DNA of 64,000 bases from Niabella yanshanensis (GTDB lineage Bacteria > Bacteroidota > Bacteroidia > Chitinophagales > Chitinophagaceae), in assembly GCF_034424215.1 (NCBI RefSeq), contig NZ_CP139960.1:1798001-1862000 (forward strand), read 5' to 3'. Below the pieces are notes generated by a model that saw only the letters and a program-made list of their open reading frames with translations, was not told where the DNA came from and ran no database searches. The position numbers and the translations under genes are program-made. Shown one piece after another: positions 34,598-44,061 of the stretch. The first letter of the stretch is position 1. Each line of letters begins with the position of its first letter.

Positions 34598-35923
34598 TTA
34601 ATCCCCCAGGTTTTGTACTTCCTTGTTTAACCAACGCTTTACGGCTGCGGTAGTTACCGATTTAGGACGCTCTAAAGGCATGCTTAACGCACGATCCCAG
34701 CAAAGGCTGGAAAGCACACCCAATGCACGGCTTACGGCAAACAATACTGTGTAATATTCATATTCTACCATGCCATAATGCACCAGCAAGGCGCCGCTAT
34801 GCGCATCTACATTGGGCCATGGGTTTTTAACTTTGCCTAAAGACTGCAAAATTGGCGGTACGGTTTCATAAATTCTCCATACGGTATTTACCAACGGATC
34901 GTCTGACATATGTTTTTTGCCAAAATCCATCTGGGCAGTAAATCGGGGATCTGTTTTGCGGAGCACCGCATGACCATAGCCGGGCACCACTTTACCTTCG
35001 GACAGTGTTTTTTCTACATATTCTTTTATCTGCTCCGCTGTAGGTTCTTTGGTCTGAAGCTGTTCCTGCATTTCAAATATCCATTTGATCACTTCCTGGT
35101 TAGCCAGGCCATGCAATGGTCCTGCCAGGCCGTTCATACCCGCAGCATAGCTAAGGTAAGGATCACTTAATGCAGACCCTACCAGGTGCGTGGTATGGGC
35201 CGATACATTTCCCCCCTCATGATCGGCGTGTATCACCATATATAAGCGCATCAACTCTTTAAACTGGTCATCATCATAGCCCAGCATGTGTGCAAAGTTG
35301 CCGGCCCAATCCAATAATCCGTCTGGCTGCAAAGCTTTTCCCTGCTTGTATTTTCTGCGGTAAACATAAGCAGCTATATGTGGTAAACGCGCAATCAGAT
35401 CCAGGGTATCCTCAAAAGTAGCAGCCCAGTATTCTTTTTTGTTCATGCCTTCAGCATACTTTTTAGCAAAAGTACTTTCACCCTGTAAAGCCATAACACC
35501 TACAACAAACATGGTCATAGGATGGGTTTCTTTAGGTAATGCGCTCATTGTTTCAAACACATAGGAGGGCACATGGCTGCGACGCTGTAAAATGGAGGTC
35601 AGGTTTTCCACTTCTTCCTGGGTAGGAATTTCCCCTACCAGCATCAGGTAAAAAAGGCCTTCAGGTAACGGCTCGCTGCCTCCATTGGCTTTAGGTAGTT
35701 TATCGCGTAATTCATCTATCGAGTGCCTTCTAAAACGTATTCCGTCCTGGGCATCCAAAAGCGATGTTTCTGTAATCAACGCTGTCATGCCGCGCATGCC
35801 CTGGTAAACCTGGGCCAGTGTTGTTTGACCAATTACTGTATCACCATGTTCTTTCAGTATTGCTTTAATTTCTTCGCCCAGCTTATCAGCCTGGGCTTTA
35901 AACTTTTGTTTCAGCATTTCCAT
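34598..35923 (-). CDS. gltA: citrate synthase
   Basis: A 441-residue type of citrate synthase typical of Bacteroidota, condensing acetyl-CoA and oxaloacetate in the TCA cycle. The open frame reaches 36001, but the first 26 codons are not conserved in character; MEMLKQKFKAQADKLGEEIK at 35923 is the likely start (35917 possible). Visible motifs: ADHEGGNVSAHTTHLVGSAL with a catalytic His, LAGPLHGLANQEVIKW with the second His, and PGYGHAVLRKTDPRF. The C-terminal part has VDAHSGALLVHYG. It is monocistronic. Confidence 0.95.
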   Translation of the reverse strand: MEMLKQKFKAQADKLGEEIKAILKEHGDTVIGQTTLAQVYQGMRGMTALITETSLLDAQDGIRFRRHSIDELRDKLPKANGGSEPLPEGLFYLMLVGEIPTQEEVENLTSILQRRSHVPSYVFETMSALPKETHPMTMFVVGVMALQGESTFAKKYAEGMNKKEYWAATFEDTLDLIARLPHIAAYVYRRKYKQGKALQPDGLLDWAGNFAHMLGYDDDQFKELMRLYMVIHADHEGGNVSAHTTHLVGSALSDPYLSYAAGMNGLAGPLHGLANQEVIKWIFEMQEQLQTKEPTAEQIKEYVEKTLSEGKVVPGYGHAVLRKTDPRFTAQMDFGKKHMSDDPLVNTVWRIYETVPPILQSLGKVKNPWPNVDAHSGALLVHYGMVEYEYYTVLFAVSRALGVLSSLCWDRALSMPLERPKSVTTAAVKRWLNKEVQNLGD

Positions 35924-36209
35924 AACACGTAAAAAATTTGTACTTTGATTATTCGGGTAAGCATTCGCGCTAAAGATAAATAAAGGCAAGTGGTTCAGCA
36001 AATTATATTACCTATTTAACAGCAATGTAATTACGGGAACGTTTGCGCTGTGTTTTGGCGGTCTTAAAAGTATGAAAAACAATACAGACAAGCCTTCCAG
36101 TGTTTCATAAAATGATCAGAAGCGCATGAGTTTACAGACCCCAAACGCGGGGGCTTGCAAAATCATTCCTAAAATATATAACACCTTACATTAAGTCTTA
36201 AATTTCATC

Positions 36210-36217
36210 TATTTTTG
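36210..36217 (+). promoter_or_regulatory. -7 box of the LptF/G gene
   Basis: TATTTTTG matches TAnnTTTG and ends 8 nt before the ATG at 36226, implying a very short leader. Confidence 0.5.
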
Positions 36218-36225
36218 GCGGCTGA

Positions 36226-37329
36226 ATGAAAATACTTGACTGGTTCATATTAAAACGTCTGCTGGTAACATTTGTGTTTTGTATGCTATTGTTTACCGTT
36301 ATTGCTGTTGCGGTGGATAGTAGTGAAAAAACCGACGATTTTGTAAAAACCGGGTTGAGTAACTGGGAGATTTTTAAGCAATATTATGTGGGCTTCATTC
36401 CTTTTATATGGAGCTTACTGTTTCCGTTGTTTGTATTTATTGCCGTGATCTTTTTCACCAGTAAAATGGCCATGCGCAGTGAAGTAATTGCCATACTGGC
36501 CAGCGGCACTTCTTTCAACCGCTTTCTAAGACCCTACATTATAGGAGGTATATTGCTCGCAATAGTATTATTTATTGGACGCTATTATTTCATACCTAAG
36601 GCTAATGTACTGTATACGACTTTTATGCAGCAAAAGCTGGACAAGCATAACCCGCTTAAGAACCGCCAGGAAACCAGCTGCAGTAATTGCTTTTACAAAC
36701 GTATTGACAGTTCATCTTATATGGGAGTCAAAAATTACAACCCCGAAACACAAATGAGCGGTACCTTTTTTATGGAGCGTGTTAAAAAGGGGAAAGTAAT
36801 TTATAACCTGCGGGCCGAATCCATTAAATGGGATACCACCAAAAGAAAAAAAAGATGGATGGCCAATAAAGTGGTGGAGCGCTTTGTTGACAGTCTTGGG
36901 GAACGGATAAAATTCTATGAAGAGAAGGAAGTAAAGCTCAATATTCTTCCTACAGAATTGATACGCGATGAATACCAAAAAGATAAGCTGACCACTCCCC
37001 AGTTAATCGATTTTATAAAAAAAGAACAGCTACGTGGTACGGAAGGATTAAATACCCTGAAGGTGGAACTCTACAAACGGTCAGCCACCCCCTTTACAGT
37101 TTTATTGTTAACCTTGATAGGTGCTGTGATTGCCTGCAGGAAGACAAGAGGCGGTAGTGGATTGCACCTGGCTTTGGGCATCCTGATCGCGGCTATATTT
37201 ATTATTGCCGACCAGTTTTCTACCGTATTTGCCGTGAAAGGGAACTTTTCTCCCTTCCTGGCTGCATGGCTTCCGAATATTGCATTCCTGTTTGTAGCAT
37301 TACGATTATATTTTACGACGCCTAAATAG
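36226..37329 (+). CDS. LptF/LptG-family permease
   Basis: A 367-residue YjgP/YjgQ-type membrane protein of the lipopolysaccharide export ABC transporter LptB2FG, which extracts LPS from the inner membrane. It starts ILDWFILKRLLVTFVFC, a typical first helix; three helices follow up to about residue 115, then a periplasmic domain (about 120-285, with HNPLKNRQETSCSNCFYKR), then three C-terminal helices ending FLFVALRLYFTTPK. The cysteine pair CSNC in the periplasmic domain is notable. Whether it is LptF or LptG cannot be told by eye. The next gene is convergent. Confidence 0.88.
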   Translation: MKILDWFILKRLLVTFVFCMLLFTVIAVAVDSSEKTDDFVKTGLSNWEIFKQYYVGFIPFIWSLLFPLFVFIAVIFFTSKMAMRSEVIAILASGTSFNRFLRPYIIGGILLAIVLFIGRYYFIPKANVLYTTFMQQKLDKHNPLKNRQETSCSNCFYKRIDSSSYMGVKNYNPETQMSGTFFMERVKKGKVIYNLRAESIKWDTTKRKKRWMANKVVERFVDSLGERIKFYEEKEVKLNILPTELIRDEYQKDKLTTPQLIDFIKKEQLRGTEGLNTLKVELYKRSATPFTVLLLTLIGAVIACRKTRGGSGLHLALGILIAAIFIIADQFSTVFAVKGNFSPFLAAWLPNIAFLFVALRLYFTTPK

Positions 37330-37351
37330 ATGTAATTTTTACCGCTGGCTT

Positions 37352-37534
37352 TTAAATATCCTTTTCCACCAGCATGTTTTCTTCACAGTATGATACGCTA
37401 CCACAAAAACCAGCCTGATTTTTCCTGATCACGTCCAAAACCTGGCTGTCCGCTAAATCGACTAGATCAATAACCGTTTTCTGACAGGAATTACAAAACC
37501 GCCCAACCCTGGCAGCGTCATTGGGCCCTTCACA
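37352..37534 (-). pseudogene. remnant of a GRFCxxCxK cysteine-motif protein
   Basis: A 60-codon minus-strand frame just past the tgt stop reads CEGPNDAARVGRFCNSCQK and then TVIDLVDLADSQVLDVIRKN, ending GFCGSVSYCEE and a short tail. GRFCxSCQKxVxDL...SD is a motif of small Bacteroidota proteins and N-terminal domains. An in-frame TAA stands immediately before it and there is no start codon, so it appears broken or frameshifted at the N-terminus. Translation from an unusual start cannot be excluded. Confidence 0.55.
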
Positions 37535-37544
37535 TTACATAAAT

Positions 37545-38684
37545 CTAAAGTCTTGTTTTTAATTTAACGACCATCCCGGTCTTCCAGCTGGCATAATCAC
37601 CGGCTATGATATGCTTACGGGCCTCTCCTACCAGCCACAGGTAAAAACTCAGGTTATGAACACTGGCAATCGTTAAAGCCAGTATCTCCTGCGCTTTAAA
37701 TAAATGCCTTAAATATGCCTTACTGTAATAAGTGCTCATTTCGCAAGGCAATCCTTCATCGATAGGTGAAAAGTCGTACTCCCATTTTTTATTGTCTATA
37801 TTGATAACGCCATTGGTAGTAAATAACATGGCATTGCGACCGTTGCGGGTGGGCATTACGCAATCAAACATATCTACCCCCATGCCTATACACTCCAATA
37901 TATTCCAGGGTGTGCCAACGCCCATCAGGTAGCGCGGCTTTTCCTGGGGCAAATGCTGGCAGCACCAGTCACATATTTCATACATGACCGGTTCAGGCTC
38001 GCCTACACTCAATCCGCCGATGGCATTTCCAGGCGCGTCTTTGGAAGCTATAAATTCGCAGGACTGCCTGCGAAGATCTTTAAAAGTAGCGCCCTGCACA
38101 ATCGGGAAAAGGTTCTGGGTATAACCATACTTATCCGGGGTGGCATTAAACTGCGCCAGGCACCGGTCTAACCAGCGGTGCGTTAACTGTAAACTTTTAT
38201 GCGCATAACTGTATTCGCTGCCCCCTGGCGGACATTCATCAAAAGCCATAATGATATCGCCTCCAATACTGCGTTGTATATCCATCACCCGTTCGGGGGT
38301 GAATAAATGCTTGCTGCCGTCGATATGCGACTGAAAGGTTACCCCCTCCTCTTTGATTTTGCGTGTTCCGGCCAGGGAAAAAACCTGGTAGCCGCCGCTG
38401 TCGGTTAAAATAGGTTTATCCCAATGGTTAAACTGATGTAATCCTCCAGCCTTCTCCAGCACATCAGTACCGGGTCTCAGGTACAGATGATACGTATTGC
38501 CCAAAATTATCTGGGCCTGCACCTCTGTTTTAAGCTGTTGTTGCGAAACGGCCTTTACACTGCCAATGGTACCCACCGGCATAAAAATGGGTGTTTGAAT
38601 TTTTCCATGATCAGTGGTTATTTCACCAGCCCTTGCGTTAGATGTATTGTCTTTATACTGAAGATCAAAATTGAGTGTTGCCAT
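37545..38684 (-). CDS. tgt: tRNA-guanine transglycosylase (queuine/preQ1)
   Basis: A 379-residue enzyme that exchanges guanine 34 for preQ1 in GUN-anticodon tRNAs. Start MATLNFDLQYKDN at 38684 is used; 25 more codons upstream are in frame but cysteine-rich and unlike the family. Motifs: GDHGKIQTPIFMPVGT-type head (TTDHGKIQTPIFMPVGT), ILTDSGGYQVFSLA with catalytic Asp, AFDECPPGGS, GGLSVGEPEPVM, and the second nucleophile region MGVGTPWNILECIGMGVDMF with DCVMPTRNGR. A C-terminal zinc-binding set is less clear, CEMSTYYSKAYLRHLF being the corresponding region with some cysteines replaced. Confidence 0.93.
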   Translation of the reverse strand: MATLNFDLQYKDNTSNARAGEITTDHGKIQTPIFMPVGTIGSVKAVSQQQLKTEVQAQIILGNTYHLYLRPGTDVLEKAGGLHQFNHWDKPILTDSGGYQVFSLAGTRKIKEEGVTFQSHIDGSKHLFTPERVMDIQRSIGGDIIMAFDECPPGGSEYSYAHKSLQLTHRWLDRCLAQFNATPDKYGYTQNLFPIVQGATFKDLRRQSCEFIASKDAPGNAIGGLSVGEPEPVMYEICDWCCQHLPQEKPRYLMGVGTPWNILECIGMGVDMFDCVMPTRNGRNAMLFTTNGVINIDNKKWEYDFSPIDEGLPCEMSTYYSKAYLRHLFKAQEILALTIASVHNLSFYLWLVGEARKHIIAGDYASWKTGMVVKLKTRL

Positions 38685-38797
38685 TGCCGCAAAAGTAACC
38701 ACATTAAAGCAGTTGGTCATTGTACAGCTGCAGGAATTACTAACTTTGTTGACCGCCATCAGGTTCTTATGGATCCCCGGCTATTATACCACTAAAA

Positions 38798-39361
38798 ATG
38801 ACAGAAAACAACCCAATACTGCCCGGCTTCCCTGAAAAAGAATCCGCAGATCTGTTACGCATATCCAACATTAAATTAGTGAAAAAAGATGAATACTTTA
38901 TTTCGGAAGGACAAATACCCAGGAAATTTGCTATTGTGTTAAGCGGTTCTTTCAGGTACTATTATGTAAACGAAAAGGGCGATGAATTCACTAAAGGATT
39001 TATTTTAAAAAATGCCATACTAAGCGCCTATTCTGCAATGGTGCAGCGCAGTCCCTCCTTGTTCAATATACAGGCGCTTGAACCTGCTCAGATCCTTGAA
39101 GTCAATTATCAAAGCTGGTTACAGCTTCGCTCGTCGAATGGCTTTTGGGATCGTTTTTTAATCAGGGCTCTTGAAAAAGGATATTTTGCAAAAGAAAAAA
39201 GAGAAAGGGAGCTTTTATTATTGGACGCTGCCAGCCGGTATCAAATATTCCTGTCGGAATTTCCGGGATTGGATAAAAAAGTCAAACTTCACATTATTGC
39301 ATCCTATATTGGTATACAACCCGAATCACTGAGCAGGATCAGAAAAAAACTGGGAAACTAA
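38798..39361 (+). CDS. Crp/Fnr-type transcriptional regulator
   Basis: A 187-residue regulator with an N-terminal cyclic-nucleotide-binding beta barrel (VKKDEYFISEGQIPRKFAIV, then SGSFRYYYVNEKGDE) and a C-terminal winged helix (IASYIGIQPESLSRIRKKLG). No cysteines suited to an iron-sulfur cluster are present, so it is not a true FNR. The ligand is unknown. An SDR gene follows after 60 bp in the same direction and may be its target or partner. Confidence 0.85.
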   Translation: MTENNPILPGFPEKESADLLRISNIKLVKKDEYFISEGQIPRKFAIVLSGSFRYYYVNEKGDEFTKGFILKNAILSAYSAMVQRSPSLFNIQALEPAQILEVNYQSWLQLRSSNGFWDRFLIRALEKGYFAKEKRERELLLLDAASRYQIFLSEFPGLDKKVKLHIIASYIGIQPESLSRIRKKLGN

Positions 39362-39421
39362 CATAGATCAATTTTCACCGGCCTCACTGCATTTACTTTT
39401 GGGTATATTAATAACTACATT

Positions 39422-40162
39422 ATGGTACTCACAAAAAATACGATCCTCATTACAGGAGGCAGCTCCGGCCTCGGATTGGAAATGGCAAAAAAGTTTTTAC
39501 AGATGGGAAACAAAGTGATCGTTTGCTCGAGAAACCACGATAAACTCGAACTCACCCAAAACAGGCTGCCCGAAGTGATTACGTTTCAATGCGACATTTC
39601 TGTTGAAGCAGAACAAAACAAATTGGTTAACTGGATAAAAATATACCATCCGGATCTTGCCTTATTAGTCAACAACGCGGCCATCGTTAACCGAACGGAT
39701 TTCATTACAGATAGTGAGAGTATTAATAAGCTATCCGGTGAAATAGCTACCAACCTGACTGCCCCTATCCATCTCATCAAACTATTATACCCGGTACTTG
39801 TAAAAAACAATAATGCTGCCGTCCTTAACATAACAAGCGGCCTGATTTACACCCCCAGGAGTATTTACCCGTTTTATAATGCCACCAAGTCGGCGCTGCA
39901 TGCCTTTACACAGGTACTACGCCATCAGTTAAAAAATGAGCCGGTAAAAATAATCGAAGTCATGTTTCCAGTTGTGGATACCCCATGGCATCAGGGAAAT
40001 ACACCTAAAAGCAGCATTTCTGTTGAGAAAGCAGTATCAGAAATGATAAGAGGCATTGAACGCAACCAAAGGGAAATTAAAGTAGGTGCGGTAAAGCTGC
40101 TATACTACCTGTCGCGTATTGCACCAAAATTTGCATTCAAAAAAATAAATGCATTGCAGTAA
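39422..40162 (+). CDS. short-chain dehydrogenase/reductase (DltE-like)
   Basis: A 246-residue NAD(P)-binding Rossmann enzyme. The cofactor motif TGGSSGLGLEMAKKF lies near residue 12, followed by CSRNHDKLE. NNAAIVN is at about 85, and the catalytic serine region LNITSGLIY precedes YPFYNATKSALHAF with the Tyr-x-x-x-Lys pair (about 156-160). The C-terminus has the DltE-like pattern EVMFPVVDTPWH. The substrate is unknown. It lies directly downstream of a Crp/Fnr-type regulator. Confidence 0.88.
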   Translation: MVLTKNTILITGGSSGLGLEMAKKFLQMGNKVIVCSRNHDKLELTQNRLPEVITFQCDISVEAEQNKLVNWIKIYHPDLALLVNNAAIVNRTDFITDSESINKLSGEIATNLTAPIHLIKLLYPVLVKNNNAAVLNITSGLIYTPRSIYPFYNATKSALHAFTQVLRHQLKNEPVKIIEVMFPVVDTPWHQGNTPKSSISVEKAVSEMIRGIERNQREIKVGAVKLLYYLSRIAPKFAFKKINALQ

Positions 40163-40557
40163 TAACCGCTGGTTTACGATAAGTAACTAAGTGATTTTGT
40201 AAACCTGCAGCAGGATTAATAATAAACAGGTTTCAAAATTATTATTACATATAGTTTACCCTCTCCTTCCATCCAGTGGAGACACTGGCCGGGGCTATGT
40301 TAAGGTTTGTGTCTCTACAAACCAGTTGGATGCAATCAATAAAAATGAGGTCGGTTTATTATAAGCGTAGAATACTGTCAACTTTTTTCAGGATGAACCA
40401 TTTTGTGTCATAAAAAACTGTGTCACCAATTATGGCACAAAAGAATATGTCACAATAAAGGTGGGTCACAATTGGACGCTAATAAAAGAAGTAACACAAA
40501 AGAAAGGCTTAAGTACAGGGCGTCAGTATACTAACTTTACCTTTAAACCGATTAAGC
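40163..40557. repeat. structured gene-free region with hairpin and TGTCAC repeats
   Basis: No gene is seen. At 40270-40332 CATCCA/TGGATG and GAGACAC/GTGTCTC pair around a 23-nt centre. At 40407-40473 the words TGTGTCA, TGTGTCACC, GGCACA, TGTCACA and GGTCACA recur in short succession and look like transposase-binding or operator repeats. It could be an IS-end or REP-like relic; no transposase is present. Confidence 0.35.
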
Positions 40558-40590
40558 GTGGGTAATTCTTTGGTGATTATATTTGCCGAT

Positions 40591-41709
40591 ATGTTTTCCA
40601 CTACGGCTCCGCTTATTTTGATTTTATCGCTTTTCGTAACAGTAGTACTATTATTCTATTATCTGTTTTTTTTCGCCCGACTGGCATTCTTTAAAAATAA
40701 AACAGTAAAAGTATCATCGGCGCTTCCGCCGCTCAGCACCATCGTCTGCGCTAAAAATGAGCAATACAACCTGGAAAAGAATATACCGGAATTGCTTCGA
40801 CAACAATATGAATCTCCTTTTGAGCTTTTGCTGGTGAATGACAACTCGGAAGACGACACCAAACATGTCATGCAATGGATGTCGAGAGATTACCTACAGC
40901 TCAAAGTGATCAATATGGAAAGAAAGAATAAGGAAAGTGTAGGCAAGAAATATCCTCTATCCATTGGTATAAGAGAGGCCAAACATGAGCACCTTTTATT
41001 AACTGATGCCGACTGCCGGCCGGTTTCGGAGCAATGGGCTGCTAAAATGGCCAGTGCTTATCAACCGGGTATTGATATTGTTTTAGGTTACGGGCCTTAT
41101 GAAAAGCAACCCGGTTTTCTCAATAAAGTGATCCGGTTCGAAACCTTCCACGCTGCGTTACAATATCTTTCCTACGCATTGGCGGGGCATCCATATATGG
41201 GTGTTGGTCGTAACCTGAGTTATAAAAAGGACCTCTTTACACAACACAAAGGATTTGCTTCTATCAATCATATACCTGGTGGTGACGATGATCTCTTTAT
41301 CAGTAAAGCGGCCAACCCGAACAACACTGCTATAATGATCGATACAGACGCCTATACGGTGAGTGTACCCCCAAAAACATGGGCAGCCTGGAAACATCAA
41401 AAAACAAGACATTACAGCACATCCAAATACTACAAACTAAAGCATAAATTTTTTCTGGGCCTGTACAGCCTCTCTCAGTTTTTGTTTTACCCTCTGCTTA
41501 TTACAGCAGCAGTTGTATATAGCTGGTCAATTGCTTTGGCCATCCTGGTAATAAAATCTACTATTCAGTACCTGATATTTTCAGGAGCCATGAAAAAACT
41601 GAATGAAAAGGACCTGGTGCGCTGGATTTTTTTAATGGATCTCTGGATGATGGTGTACTACCTGATGTTCGCCAATACCCTCTGGAAAAAAGAAAAGAAA
41701 ACCTGGTAA
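40591..41709 (+). CDS. membrane glycosyltransferase family 2
   Basis: A 372-residue GT2 enzyme. ATG 40591 (MFSTTAPLILILSLFVTV) is preferred over GTG 40558, because the intervening bases contain a TATATTTG box at 40578-40585. One N-terminal membrane helix precedes the GT-A domain: STIVCAKNEQYNLEKNI, LLVNDNSEDDTKHV and the DADCRP acidic motif (about residue 140), then PGGDDDLFISKA. A QxxRW-like KHQKTRHYSTS segment follows, and two to three helices close the protein. It probably transfers sugar to a lipid or polysaccharide acceptor at the inner membrane. Confidence 0.85.
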   Translation: MFSTTAPLILILSLFVTVVLLFYYLFFFARLAFFKNKTVKVSSALPPLSTIVCAKNEQYNLEKNIPELLRQQYESPFELLLVNDNSEDDTKHVMQWMSRDYLQLKVINMERKNKESVGKKYPLSIGIREAKHEHLLLTDADCRPVSEQWAAKMASAYQPGIDIVLGYGPYEKQPGFLNKVIRFETFHAALQYLSYALAGHPYMGVGRNLSYKKDLFTQHKGFASINHIPGGDDDLFISKAANPNNTAIMIDTDAYTVSVPPKTWAAWKHQKTRHYSTSKYYKLKHKFFLGLYSLSQFLFYPLLITAAVVYSWSIALAILVIKSTIQYLIFSGAMKKLNEKDLVRWIFLMDLWMMVYYLMFANTLWKKEKKTW

Positions 41710-41772
41710 CGGTTACCAGGTAACAGGGCACAATTATTTCATTTTTTATGGAAGCCTTTATGAAGCCCCTAT

Positions 41773-42652
41773 TTAGTTATCCGCGTATACTTCTATCCTG
41801 CAATTAGGAAAATCAATAACTGTATGATACTGCTTCAGAAAAGGAATACCCAGCAAGCCGTCTATTGCTGTATCCCGTCCCTGGTTGATCTGCAGGAGAC
41901 TCTCATTAGCAAATGTAAACCTCATATCCCTGTAGGGAATATTGACCACCGAAAAGTTCCCCGATACTTCCTTCAGCTACCATAACCGGGGCCCCTCCTC
42001 CTCTTAATATGGTATTACGAAGATCACTAATACCTTTTATCTCTGCCAGCAGTTTAGCAGATATCAGGTTAGAAGAAGCCGCACAATCGATACCCATTTT
42101 TATCTTTTTGTCCTCGATCACACAGTCAATTACCGGCATATGCCCGCTAAAAATGAAAGGTATTACTACCGGCGCAAGGGTACTGTCTGGTGTGGGCGCC
42201 GCCACCCCACCTTTTGTAAAAAAAATAAGATTATTTTTAAAATCAAAAGTTAACCGGTACTCTTTATATATACGTCCAGCCCTATCAATCCCCAATACTG
42301 TCGCCCAGGTGAGGAAGATCAGCGGCGATCACTTTAAACTGCTGTTTTTGCAGGCCCTGCCAGTTAAAAGAATCCATCAACGCAACGCCTGCGTTTACTT
42401 CGCCGCTCACACCCCTGGCTTTAGCGGAACTATCCTGCTGTACCCCGCTCTTCCAATACCGGCTATTAATCACCAGGTAAGGGCAGCCATTATCCTGCCG
42501 TGACCCGGATCAGTGCATCTTTTACCTGAAATGCTACGGCAAAACTGTCGGGCTTTTGCGCATTTGGAAAAAACAAAGTCTGCCTGGGCTTTTGCCGCAG
42601 CAACTGCCAGGAATAAACTAAGAAATATACCTGTTCTTATCACTTTCCTCAT
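41773..42652 (-). pseudogene. frameshifted retropepsin-like aspartyl protease gene
   Basis: Four minus-strand fragments in shifting frames make one protein. MRKVIRTGIFLSLFLAVAAA is a signal peptide (42652); next comes INSRYWKSGVQQDSSAK and FKVIAADLPHLGDSIGD; then the frame from 42295 with YRLTFDFKNNLIFF and KMGIDCAASSNLIS (the D-S/T-G position reads DCA); the last is VNIPYRDMRFTFANE and LLGIPFLKQYHTVIDFP, stop at 41773. At least three shifts are needed. Clustered indels indicate a decayed gene; sequencing error is a less likely alternative. Confidence 0.75.
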
Positions 42653-42765
42653 ATCAGCTATTGAACCGTTGCAAACATCGCTATTATTTCAACATATCAC
42701 ACATTACCGGTCATTAAACAACAAAGAAAAAGGTTGCATAAAATATTTTATGTAGGTTTGTTTTA

Positions 42766-43404
42766 ATGGAAATGGTGCTTAAATATTTTTCTGAATTTAC
42801 CGAAACGCAGCTACGGCAAATAGCGTTGTTAAAGGACTTATATACCGACTGGAATGAAAAGATCAATGTGATCAGCCGTAAAGATATCGACAGCCTTTAT
42901 GAGAAGCATGTGCTACATTCGCTGGCTATCGCCGCAGCATTTAGCTTTGATGAGGGAACAAAAATTGTAGACCTTGGTTGTGGTGGCGGATTCCCCGGCA
43001 TACCGCTGGCTATTTTTTTCCCAGGCGTGCATTTTCATATGGTGGATAGCATCGCAAAAAAGCTGAAAGTAGTGGAAGGGGTAGCAGAAGCCGTAGGATT
43101 AACTAATGTAACGGTACAGCATTCCCGTGTGGAAGATATCAAAGATAAAAAATTCGACTATGTTGTTTCAAGAGCCGTAGCCCCCCTACAGGATCTTTGG
43201 CGTTGGGGCAAACCGCTTATACAAAAGACCAATAACGCAACCCGTAGCGAGGATGCACCTGCTCCGGGGCTTATTTGCCTTAAGGGTGGCGACCTGGCCA
43301 AAGAAATACAGGAAAGTGGCACCAAACCTTACATTACTGCTATAAAGGATATTTTTGAAGAGCCTTTTTTTGAAGAGAAATATATTCTTTATGTACCCAA
43401 GTGA
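42766..43404 (+). CDS. rsmG: 16S rRNA (guanine527-N7)-methyltransferase RsmG
   Basis: A 212-residue SAM-dependent methyltransferase (GidB) that modifies G527 of 16S rRNA; its loss gives low-level streptomycin resistance in other bacteria. Visible motifs: the N-terminal helix region WNEKINVISRKDIDSLYEKH, the SAM motif VDLGCGGGFPGIPLAIFFP near residue 68, and DYVVSRAVAPL. ATG 42766 is used; 42772 is possible. It is followed after 38 bp by a Crp/Fnr-type regulator gene. Confidence 0.94.
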   Translation: MEMVLKYFSEFTETQLRQIALLKDLYTDWNEKINVISRKDIDSLYEKHVLHSLAIAAAFSFDEGTKIVDLGCGGGFPGIPLAIFFPGVHFHMVDSIAKKLKVVEGVAEAVGLTNVTVQHSRVEDIKDKKFDYVVSRAVAPLQDLWRWGKPLIQKTNNATRSEDAPAPGLICLKGGDLAKEIQESGTKPYITAIKDIFEEPFFEEKYILYVPK

Positions 43405-43442
43405 TCATAAGCAATAGTTAATGGTTCAGAGATCATCAACCA

Positions 43443-44006
43443 ATGGAACAACTGATTCAGCATCTTAAAAGCTATTATCCCCTCAGTGACGAGGCGAGTA
43501 AGGCGTTGAGCAATTGCCTGGAAAAAAAATGCTTTGCCAAAAACGACTACCTGATCAAAGCGGGACGGATATGCCGGTATTTTTACTTTATGGAACGCGG
43601 CGCTTTGCGCGGATTTTACAATCTGAACGGTAAGGAGATCACGCATTGGTTTGGCTTCGAAAATACTTTTATCACGTCCTTCCATAGCTATATAACAGAG
43701 CAACCTTCAGTGGAAAACATTCAATTTATGGAAGGCAGTATAATGTGGGCTATCTCAAAAAAAGATCTCACCGGTTTGTTTGACCGGTATCACGAACTGG
43801 AGCGCCTGGTTCGTATTATCTATGAGAATTACTATATAAGATTGGAAGAGCGCTATGTGAACGCCCAGTTTAAAACCGCAGCCGAATTATATAGCGACCT
43901 GATGGAGAAATCGCCCCATATATTAGAACGGGTACCATTGGGTTATGTATCATCCTATTTAGGCATGACGCAGGAAACTTTAAGTCGTATCCGGAAACTG
44001 CATTAA
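43443..44006 (+). CDS. Crp/Fnr-type transcriptional regulator
   Basis: A 187-residue regulator. The cNMP-binding-like barrel begins KKCFAKNDYLIKAGRICRYF and has FMERGALRGFYNLNGKEITH; the C-terminal helix-turn-helix is YVSSYLGMTQETLSRIRKLH. It has cysteines in the N-terminal part, but no pattern that clearly ligates a cluster. The sequence right after it (44025) holds a TTGAT-N4-ATCAA palindrome, the recognition site of this protein family, in front of yiaA, so it may regulate that gene. Confidence 0.85.
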   Translation: MEQLIQHLKSYYPLSDEASKALSNCLEKKCFAKNDYLIKAGRICRYFYFMERGALRGFYNLNGKEITHWFGFENTFITSFHSYITEQPSVENIQFMEGSIMWAISKKDLTGLFDRYHELERLVRIIYENYYIRLEERYVNAQFKTAAELYSDLMEKSPHILERVPLGYVSSYLGMTQETLSRIRKLH

Positions 44007-44024
44007 CAAATCCTGTGATAGTTT

Positions 44025-44038
44025 TTGATAAATATCAA
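44025..44038. promoter_or_regulatory. perfect FNR/CRP-type operator before yiaA
   Basis: TTGATAAATATCAA is an exact TTGAT-N4-ATCAA, the consensus binding site of FNR-type regulators. Its centre is about 42-45 bp upstream of the expected start of transcription from the -7 box at 44062, the place where class II activators sit. The neighbouring upstream gene encodes a Crp/Fnr-family protein. Confidence 0.65.
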
Positions 44039-44061
44039 ATCGGAAGCGGCTCCGTCGCCAT

